A stretch of DNA of 20,888 nucleotides from a virus: positions 1-20,888 of IMG/VR virus record IMGVR_UViG_3300025646_000468; one strand, given 5' to 3'. The notes below the pieces were generated by a model. It was not told the DNA's origin. It saw nothing but the letters and a program-made list of their open reading frames with translations, and did not search any database. Each line of letters begins with the position of its first letter. Position 1 is the first letter of the stretch. The position numbers were made by a program, and so were the translations under genes. Positions 15,705 to 20,888 of this stretch are shown here, piece after piece.

Positions 15705-17200
15705 TACTCGACTTCTGGCTCAACTGGTCCGTGTGGACTGCCTAAAGGCTCAAAGGCTAAACTGATTCCGTAGCGTTCCGCCATTGCCTTGTCGTTCTGC
15801 ATTTGCTGAAACACCTCTTCCACGTCTCTGCCGTATTGTCTGGCAACGTCATTCAGTGACTTGAAGCCATTTCTAACTGCTTCGACTTCTGCTCTGATCT
15901 CTTTTGCTGGGTCCACCCAACTGAAACCTCTGCCTCTGAATTCCAGTGTGTTGCTGAACTTGTCGTAGCGAGTGATTGGGATTGGGATTGAGCCGGAAGT
16001 CATTGCCATTTTCAGCCACTCTTGACAGATTGGCTCGCACAGGTGCTGAATCAAAAAGCTTTGAATCTGACGGTATAAATCGCGTTCTTCTAGTGCACCT
16101 TGACGAATCGACGAATACGAAACGCCTTCGAGGTTGTTTGACAGGCTGGTGTAAGAAATGCCAAGTCCACTGGCAATGCCTCGAAGCACACCTTTATGAA
16201 ATTCGGCATATGCTGAAGTTGGATGGCTAGGATTCCACTCTTGAAAGCTCATTCCTGCTGGCAACTGCTGAATACTTCCAGGCTCGCCAGACATGATTTG
16301 ATTGCCGTCTGCCGATTCGTCCCCAATGAAACCTTCACCATCAGGCGAAACTAAGAAGCCCATTTTTGCGGCACTGGTTCGAGCAGCAATCAGTTCTGCT
16401 TCTTCATAACCTGAGAGAATCCGCATTCGTGACATGGCTGATGCGAACCAAGTAACGCCTCTGGTTTGTTGCGCTCGGTCAGGCAAATAAATGTGCAGAA
16501 TTTCCTCTGCTGGAACTCTGGTTCTTTTGTCGCTTCTTCGTTGTCCAAAGGTGTCGAACGGATGGCCTTGACCAAGCTTGAGATAGTACGCTTGCGGTGC
16601 GTCGAACTCGTCGAGTTCCACACCCATCACCACTCTTCTGCCTCTTGGCTCTGTGGTGAAATATTCTTCGTCGAGGTAATCCGGCTCTAGCACCTGAAGC
16701 GCGAGTCCATCACGCCAACGCTTCCCACGAACAAAACGAATCAGAATCTCGCCATCGCGACAAAGTCCCTGAATGACCAATCGCTGAATATCTAGCCAAG
16801 ACTGACGCTGATTTGCTGAACAGGATTTGCCCCAACGTCGAAACGCTCGCTCAATGATTTCGTTCCCAGCAGCATCTAACTGTCCAACATTCGGCTCATT
16901 GAGATTTCTGGCGCGAGACTGAAGCGTGAAACCATGCTCGCCAACTACATTGCTTGACATCAGTTGCAGGTAACGTCTTGCGTAGTCATCATTGCGGCAA
17001 AGTTCTCTGGCTCTGTCTCGTAGACGTCTAAGCGAATATTGAAGTTCTGCGTCTGAGCTTGTGGTTGAGCCGACAAAATCCGCCAGGAATCTTGAACCTG
17101 CCGCGCCATCATATCGACGCTTCTTCTGCTTTGGGCTTGGATTCTCTGGTGCTGGCCTATGCACTCTATCCGTGAGCCACCACATTGCTTCTTGAATCAT
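15704..17200 (-). CDS. Portal protein, lambda family
   Basis: A 498-residue protein that forms the dodecameric ring through which DNA enters and leaves the head. It matches the lambda-type portal: LRDRARELCRNDDYARRYL, NVVGEHGFTLQSRA, LDIQRLVIQGLCRDGEIL, EILHIYLPDRAQQTRGVTW and YEEAELIAARTSAAKMGFL appear in the usual order, then GLGISYTSLSNNLEGVSYSS. It starts in an ATGA overlap with the gpW-like gene, with an AGGAGG ribosome site five bases before the ATG, and ends in a TAATG overlap with the protease-capsid gene. Confidence 0.95.
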   Translation of the reverse strand: MIQEAMWWLTDRVHRPAPENPSPKQKKRRYDGAAGSRFLADFVGSTTSSDAELQYSLRRLRDRARELCRNDDYARRYLQLMSSNVVGEHGFTLQSRARNLNEPNVGQLDAAGNEIIERAFRRWGKSCSANQRQSWLDIQRLVIQGLCRDGEILIRFVRGKRWRDGLALQVLEPDYLDEEYFTTEPRGRRVVMGVELDEFDAPQAYYLKLGQGHPFDTFGQRRSDKRTRVPAEEILHIYLPDRAQQTRGVTWFASAMSRMRILSGYEEAELIAARTSAAKMGFLVSPDGEGFIGDESADGNQIMSGEPGSIQQLPAGMSFQEWNPSHPTSAYAEFHKGVLRGIASGLGISYTSLSNNLEGVSYSSIRQGALEERDLYRQIQSFLIQHLCEPICQEWLKMAMTSGSIPIPITRYDKFSNTLEFRGRGFSWVDPAKEIRAEVEAVRNGFKSLNDVARQYGRDVEEVFQQMQNDKAMAERYGISLAFEPLGSPHGPVEPEVE

Positions 17201-17793
17201 CCTGCCCTCCTGAACTCAACCTTCACCAGATTGCCAGGACGTTTGCCGCTTCTGACGCGAGTCAGTTGCCGCTCTTTAGTGACTTCTTGACGGTAATAGT
17301 CGCGCCATTTCATCAAATCGGTGATTGAAAGCTTCGTCAGTGAACGGTTGCCGATTGAATACTCTTCAACGTCATTGTCTGCTCTGCCTTCCAAAAGACT
17401 TTGGATTTTTTCGAGCATGATTTCAGCGTGAGTTCGCGGATCGTGGGCAACGTCCGTATCTGTCAGAACGTACCACTGTCCCTCGCCAACCTTGATTTTC
17501 TCTGAGTCAGAAGTTCGAGTAATCCAGGCTTGCCAATGGATGTGGCCTGTTGGATAGCTGGCAGTCGTAGAAGAAGAGACTTCGATGAAATACTTGGAAT
17601 CTGCCTCGGTTGCAGTAATCGCAATTTCAGCAGAAGAAGAACCGTGAGAACGTCCGTAATAGGTCAGAGAGTAGCTGTCTGGTGGATAGTCAACAGCAAG
17701 GTCATCTCTTCGCCAAAGCCAGCGTTCGCCAGCTACGAGACGGTCAGGTTCAATTGTGGGATAGTTTGCGCGGTCGAATTGATTGGTTGCCAT
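17197..17793 (-). CDS. gpW-like head-tail joining or head completion protein
   Basis: A 198-residue protein in the position of lambda W, between terminase and portal. The N-terminal 110 residues are a beta-rich domain (YSLTYYGRSHGSSSAEIAITA, HIHWQAWITRTSD). The C-terminal 75 residues (MLEKIQSLLEG, YSIGNRSLTKLSITDLMKWRDYYRQEV, TRVRSGKRPGNLVKVEF) have the helix-strand pattern and gR.L..lS..eL..wR..Y motif of gpW-like joining proteins. There is no clear ribosome site, and a hairpin in the transcript includes the A of the start codon, so translation may be controlled or may start further in. It overlaps the portal gene by ATGA. Confidence 0.7.
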   Translation of the reverse strand: MATNQFDRANYPTIEPDRLVAGERWLWRRDDLAVDYPPDSYSLTYYGRSHGSSSAEIAITATEADSKYFIEVSSSTTASYPTGHIHWQAWITRTSDSEKIKVGEGQWYVLTDTDVAHDPRTHAEIMLEKIQSLLEGRADNDVEEYSIGNRSLTKLSITDLMKWRDYYRQEVTKERQLTRVRSGKRPGNLVKVEFRRAG

Positions 17794-17810
17794 GCGCTAG
17801 AAATAGCGCA
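17793..17810 (-). promoter_or_regulatory. Hairpin that includes the start codon of the gpW-like gene
   Basis: On the minus strand TGCGCTA and TAGCGCA form a perfect seven-pair stem around TTTC, and the last A is the first base of the ATG. It also carries a stop for the frame that runs on from the HTH gene. Such a structure could block ribosomes or mark a protein-binding site. Confidence 0.55.
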
Positions 17811-17826
17811 GAACTTCAAGCTTGTG

Positions 17827-17871
17827 GGCAGGATTGGCAGAATTGGCAGGATTGGCAGAATTGGCAGGATT
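17827..17871. repeat. Five tandem 9-bp repeats after the HTH gene
   Basis: GGCAGGATT and GGCAGAATT alternate five times without a break, which can also be read as two and a half copies of an 18-bp unit. They lie six bases after the stop of the XRE-like HTH gene and before the gpW-like gene. Regular spacing near one helical turn suggests a multi-site protein target such as an operator or packaging site. In the frame of the HTH gene they would read as Asn-Pro-Ala/Asn-Ser-Ala, beyond its stop codon. Confidence 0.85.
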
Positions 17872-17877
17872 TAGAGA

Positions 17878-18045
17878 TTATTGCGTTTTGAGATAATGCA
17901 AAAAAACCTTGGCATAACTGGGAAGCCGACGTTTGCCAGTTTCCCAATCTTGCCAAGTTCGGTAGGAAACGCAGCATTTTTTGGATGCTTGAACCATTGA
18001 CAGGCCCAACTCTTGTCGAGCCTTTCTGAATTCGATGCTGGTCAA
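17878..18045 (-). CDS. Small XRE/Cro-like helix-turn-helix protein
   Basis: A 55-residue DNA-binding protein. The sequence LTSIEFRKARQELGLSMVQASKKCCVSYRTWQDWETGKRRLP has the XRE layout: a first helix, then LSMVQASKKC as helix 2, and VSYRTWQDWETGKR as recognition helix. The start is a TTG whose last bases overlap the previous TGA (TTGA), with AAGGAA eight bases upstream, so it is coupled to the 69-aa gene. It is shorter than full repressors and has no dimerisation or cleavage domain, which fits a Cro-type regulator. Likely target sites are the promoter dyad upstream or the 9-bp repeats just downstream; neither is shown. Confidence 0.75.
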   Translation of the reverse strand: MTSIEFRKARQELGLSMVQASKKCCVSYRTWQDWETGKRRLPSYAKVFLHYLKTQ

Positions 18046-18251
18046 TATTCTTCTTCCTTTACTTGAACGACTTTGCCATTAACAACCTTGACCAACTCAA
18101 TTCCAGCAAGCTGGTGGTCATCGATGTGCCACACTCCGTCTTCTTTCCAAAACTCGCAGATTTCCGCAGCAGTTTGTCCTGACTCTGCTTCCATATCTCC
18201 AAAACAGTAATTTTGGTTGATGTAGTCAATGATGATTTGTTTCTGGTTCAT
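18042..18251 (-). CDS. Hypothetical acidic protein, 69 residues
   Basis: MNQKQIIIDYINQNYCFGDMEAESGQTAAEICEFWKEDG... is an acidic small soluble protein with two Cys and no recognised family. GAGGG lies about seven bases before the ATG. It is the first gene after the promoter at 18313-18341 and shares its stop with the start of the HTH gene, so the two form a small regulatory unit inside the structural operon. Confidence 0.68.
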   Translation of the reverse strand: MNQKQIIIDYINQNYCFGDMEAESGQTAAEICEFWKEDGVWHIDDHQLAGIELVKVVNGKVVQVKEEEY

Positions 18252-18312
18252 ATTTAATCCCTCGTTTTTGGTTTTTGATTTAGATCAGCTCTATTGCTGA
18301 ACTGTTGAATCT

Positions 18313-18341
18313 AATTTAAACGCATTGCGTGTATGCGTCAA
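18313..18341 (-). promoter_or_regulatory. Sigma-70-type promoter inside the structural operon
   Basis: TTGACG (5 of 6 to the -35 consensus), a spacer of exactly 17 bases, and TAAATT (4 of 6 to the -10). Transcription would run to the 69-aa gene, the HTH gene and possibly the whole head operon. The surrounding 130 bases are AT-rich and carry no gene. Confidence 0.65.
18321..18337. promoter_or_regulatory. Operator-like dyad CGCAT-N7-ATGCG in the promoter spacer
   Basis: A perfect five-base inverted repeat fills the spacer and touches the -35 box. A related half-site GCACACAATGC occurs just upstream at 18351-18361 in the opposite orientation, matching ACACGCAATGC in 9 of 11. A protein bound here would block RNA polymerase, and the small HTH protein made from this promoter is the obvious candidate. 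Confidence 0.5.
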
Positions 18342-18342
18342 C

Positions 18343-18372
18343 AAAAAAAAGCACACAATGCAGATTTTTTTT
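18343..18372. terminator. A8...T8 hairpin, weak two-way terminator
   Basis: Eight A, a short GCA/TGC stem, and eight T can fold into a hairpin that ends in U on both strands. It lies after the excisionase-like gene and just before the promoter, so it could lower readthrough from the terminase genes. The GC part of the stem is only three pairs, so strength is doubtful. Confidence 0.35.
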
Positions 18373-18381
18373 ATTTTATTA

Positions 18382-18561
18382 CTAATTTAATTTTGCAAAG
18401 GCGTCTAAATAACTGGTTTGGCTTTCGATTCTCCAACTTCCACCAACTTTGTAAGCCGGAACCAATCCGGATTCACAGAATCGGTAGGCTGTTCTTTCGC
18501 TGACGTCCAACTCAGCAGCCAACTGTTTTGGTGTCAAGTATCGGTTCCTTCGGTTTCGCAT
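18382..18561 (-). CDS. Excisionase/MerR-like helix-turn-helix protein
   Basis: A 59-residue DNA-binding protein, MRNRRNRYLTPKQLAAELDV... with the winged-helix pattern of AlpA/Xis-type proteins: LTPKQLAAELDVSERTAYRF as helix-turn-helix, then GLVPAYKVGGSWRIE as the wing and SYLDAF as the last helix. The ATG is one base after the large terminase stop, with AAGG seven bases upstream. It could be the recombination directionality factor for the integrase or a regulator of the nearby promoter. An Xis role would be unusual because it is far from int and in the late series. Confidence 0.8.
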   Translation of the reverse strand: MRNRRNRYLTPKQLAAELDVSERTAYRFCESGLVPAYKVGGSWRIESQTSYLDAFAKLN

Positions 18562-18562
18562 A

Positions 18563-20389
18563 CTAAAACCTTTGAATCCAAGATTGTGGTCTTCGTGCAG
18601 GTTTCAAAGTTCTTCGTCTTGGTGCTTCCGGTGATTCTGGAATCGCTGATTCCACTTTTTCGGCTATTTTAGCAGTTCTTTGTAGTCTTTTCCAATCCCG
18701 AATGTTTAGCGAACTAAGTGCTGCTAAACTATAAACTAAACAATCCAAGGCTTCATTTCGTGGTCGAATCTTGATCCATTCGCGCCTTGGAAAGCCTTTG
18801 TGGTACTTGGTGACGATTTTCTCAGCGGTTAATTGGGCAAAGTATTCTTCATCCAAGTGTTTCGGAAATCTTAGTGCTTCTGGTCCGCTGGCAATGCGAA
18901 GTCTACCAAAGATTGCTTGTTTGATCGTGTCTACCCCAACCGGAAAGAGTTTGATTCTGCCGGAGTTGTTTCTTGACGGTCTGCCGATTGGTGGCTTGCC
19001 CTCGCCACCTACACCTTTGATTGCGTAGATTCTGGAAGCGGTTCTGCTTCTGACGAATTCATAAACCGCTTGAGTGTAGTGTCCGCCTGAGTCGATACAA
19101 GCCGCTTGAACTGGCAACTCATGCCCATCGGCACAACGCCAGCGTTCTTTGAGAAGTTTGTCGAGTTGAATCCAAGTTTGCGGTGCGGCTGGATCTGAAT
19201 GCAGAATCTGGTGGTCTAAGACAAAGCCTTCGTTGTCCTTGCCTGTTCCCAGAAACGTCACTTCTAATCTATCGTCTTGAACGTCCACTCCTGCCGTAAT
19301 CACTAAAACTTCTGCTGGTGCTGGTGCTTTGTAGACTTCTCGCCTGTTGTAAAGTCCGTGTTCGTCAATCGTTTCGCCTTGGTCTTCCCAAGTTTCGCCT
19401 AAGCTCAGATTGACAAAGGTCTGAAGCTGCTGTGCCGAATTCTGACACTGCAAAAACTCTTGCGCCATTTCAGACAATCTTGTCCAAGGCGAATACAACG
19501 CATTTAATCGAAATCCGGCAATGCCGTTGCAATGGCGTTTAGCTTGCCAGCTTCCTGCTCGAACTGCTCTCAACCGCTCGCCTTCAGTCCAGCCTGTTTC
19601 GCATTTTTCACAATGTAGCTTTGCGTCTGAACCGTCACCTGTCCAGCGAACCGAATTCCATTGAAGTGTTTGTTCATGGTCGCAGTGTGGACATTTCACA
19701 AAATAAAATCTTTGGTCTGACTCTTCAAACCAACGCTCAATCACCGAAACGCCTTTGACGGTTGGAGTTGAAACCAAAACAATCTTGCGGTTCCAATACG
19801 TTGACGTTCTTTTCATTGCCAGCCGCAACGGATCGCCATCAATTTTTGCCGTATACGGATAACGGTCTGTTTCGTCACAAAGCAAAATACGGATTGGCCT
19901 CGAAGACAAGCCTGTTGCTGAATTTGCCCCAACGAGTGTCAACTGACCACCAGCAAAACGCTTTTGCAGGATCGTGTCTCTTTGGTTGCCTTTGCCGTCA
20001 AGCGTCAGTTGCTTCAGTTCTGGCGTATCTCGCAGCATTGGAAAGATTCGTTCCTTGCTGAATCCTTCGGCAGCGTCAACCGTAGGCTGCAAAAATAGAA
20101 TTGGACTAGGATCGAAATGGATAAAATAGCCCAGAGTATTGAGCAGAATTTCAGATTTACCACACTGAGCTGAAGACATGAGAACCACAGTGTGGATGAG
20201 TGGGTCAGAGATTGCGTCCATGATGCCGCGCTGAAACTCGGCTCGTTCTGTTCGCCACTGGCCTTGCTCGGCTGAAGCTTCACCGGATAACTTGCGGTAT
20301 TCATCAGCCCATTCGCTGATTGTCAGTTTTGGTGGAGGTTCAAAATACTGGAGAGATTCCTGAAGAACTTGCTGAAGAAGTGCGCTCAT
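18563..20389 (-). CDS. terL: Terminase large subunit, GpA family
   Basis: A 608-residue packaging motor and nuclease. Walker A is SSAQCGKSE (72-80, Lys78), Walker B is ILLCDE (168-173), and a zinc-ribbon has Cys233, 236, 260 and 263. The C-terminal nuclease carries the acidic residues Asp369 (AGVDVQDD), Asp432 (IDSGGHY) and Asp548 (NEALDCLVY). This is the lambda gpA type, which cuts at cos sites, so a cos site is expected upstream. The start overlaps the small terminase stop by ATGA. Confidence 0.96.
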   Translation of the reverse strand: MSALLQQVLQESLQYFEPPPKLTISEWADEYRKLSGEASAEQGQWRTERAEFQRGIMDAISDPLIHTVVLMSSAQCGKSEILLNTLGYFIHFDPSPILFLQPTVDAAEGFSKERIFPMLRDTPELKQLTLDGKGNQRDTILQKRFAGGQLTLVGANSATGLSSRPIRILLCDETDRYPYTAKIDGDPLRLAMKRTSTYWNRKIVLVSTPTVKGVSVIERWFEESDQRFYFVKCPHCDHEQTLQWNSVRWTGDGSDAKLHCEKCETGWTEGERLRAVRAGSWQAKRHCNGIAGFRLNALYSPWTRLSEMAQEFLQCQNSAQQLQTFVNLSLGETWEDQGETIDEHGLYNRREVYKAPAPAEVLVITAGVDVQDDRLEVTFLGTGKDNEGFVLDHQILHSDPAAPQTWIQLDKLLKERWRCADGHELPVQAACIDSGGHYTQAVYEFVRSRTASRIYAIKGVGGEGKPPIGRPSRNNSGRIKLFPVGVDTIKQAIFGRLRIASGPEALRFPKHLDEEYFAQLTAEKIVTKYHKGFPRREWIKIRPRNEALDCLVYSLAALSSLNIRDWKRLQRTAKIAEKVESAIPESPEAPRRRTLKPARRPQSWIQRF

Positions 20390-20832
20390 GCGTAGGCGTC
20401 AAGAGGAACGTCTTTGAATTCTTTTAGTGCTTCTTCCAAAGCATCTGCAATGATGCCTTTGGCTTCCGTCAGAGAGGTTGCTTGCAAAATGTCCGGTGCA
20501 AGCTTGGTGGGCATAGCGAGAACTCGAGAACGAAACGCGATAATCTGTGAAACCCAAACGTTCTTGACGTTGTCCGCTCGTAGCAGCTCACGCTCAAGCA
20601 ATTTGCCTTCGAGTTCGGTTTTATTCGCCTGCGCTTTTGTCAGTCTGGTTTTTTCATACTGGAGGTCATTGCCAACTCTTTTCTTAACGTACCATTCAAC
20701 GCATTTCGTCAAATCATATCGGTTTTCTTTGCCGTCCATACCCTCCAAAGGCATACCCTCATTGTGCCATTTTTGGATGGCTCGCGTGGTGACTCCAAAG
20801 GCTTCAGCAATTTCAGATTGATTGAGGACCAT
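20386..20832 (-). CDS. terS: Terminase small subunit, Nu1-like
   Basis: A 148-residue protein that recognises the packaging site. The N-terminal 50 residues are a winged helix-turn-helix of the Nu1 type (LNQSEIAEAFGVTTRAIQKW, EGMPLEGMDG, RYDLTKCVEWYVKKR), followed by a charged helix (YEKTRLTKAQANKTELEGKLLERELL) and a C-terminal part that contacts the large subunit. The ATG at 20832 has no strong ribosome site. The 56 bases upstream hold no gene and are where cos would be sought. Confidence 0.88.
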   Translation of the reverse strand: MVLNQSEIAEAFGVTTRAIQKWHNEGMPLEGMDGKENRYDLTKCVEWYVKKRVGNDLQYEKTRLTKAQANKTELEGKLLERELLRADNVKNVWVSQIIAFRSRVLAMPTKLAPDILQATSLTEAKGIIADALEEALKEFKDVPLDAYA

Positions 20833-20888
20833 ACATAGGAACCATAAGTTACTGTAAACTCAGTGTTTCTTCGGGGTCAGAAATACCA

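Noticed and set aside
17827-17871. CRISPR array
   Set aside because: The units are 9 bp, contiguous and without unique spacers, and no cas genes are present.
17804-18045. HTH gene extended through its stop into the 9-bp repeats
   Set aside because: The TAA stop is clear and no readthrough or recoding signal is visible; the open frame beyond it is short and a 9-bp repeat stays open easily.

Overview
The window is almost entirely the late half of a temperate tailed-phage genome with a lambda-like layout. The host was probably a gammaproteobacterium. This is inferred from the 3' half of a tRNA-Asn(GUU) gene next to the integrase, whose anticodon arm, T arm and CCA end are of the gammaproteobacterial kind, and from the lambda-type gene set. 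No sheath or baseplate-spike genes are recognisable and there is one tail-tube gene plus a long tape measure, so a long non-contractile (siphovirus) tail is most likely.

Layout. The + strand carries only a tyrosine integrase, cut off at its 5' end by the window edge, followed at once by an att core (1048-1097). Everything else is on the - strand and is transcribed from right to left in a tightly packed series (start/stop overlaps of the ATGA, TAATG or TGATG type): small terminase, large terminase, an excisionase-like HTH protein, an AT-rich control region with a promoter, a 69-aa protein, a small XRE-like HTH protein, a 9-bp tandem repeat, a gpW-like joining protein, the portal, a protease-capsid fusion, a Rossmann-like accessory protein, small head and head-tail joining proteins, tail terminator, tail tube, tail assembly chaperones G and G-T, tape measure, five tail-tip or fibre proteins, and a lysis cassette that converges on the integrase. 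Once the short genes given here are added, no gene-free stretch exceeds about 150 bases.

How it works together. The terminase packages DNA through the portal into a capsid made from a protease-capsid fusion gene, which also has a well-placed internal start for free capsid protein. The tail tube assembles on the tape measure with help from chaperones G and G-T. The G-T fusion is made by a -1 frameshift whose slippery heptamer, spacer and hairpin are all visible. A fibre with a self-cleaving S74 chaperone domain ends the tail genes. An M15 peptidase and membrane proteins lyse the host. The integrase and att core allow lysogeny. Because phage genes flank the att core on both sides, the sequence looks like a free phage genome (attP) or a tandem prophage rather than a single integrated copy.

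The points that stand out are the G/G-T frameshift signal, the internal capsid start inside the protease-capsid gene, the regulatory island inserted between the large terminase and the head genes, the hairpin that covers the start codon of the gpW-like gene, and the Rossmann-like enzyme gene in the middle of the head operon. No wholly new system is evident. Promoter function, operator function and frameshift efficiency are inferences from sequence only.
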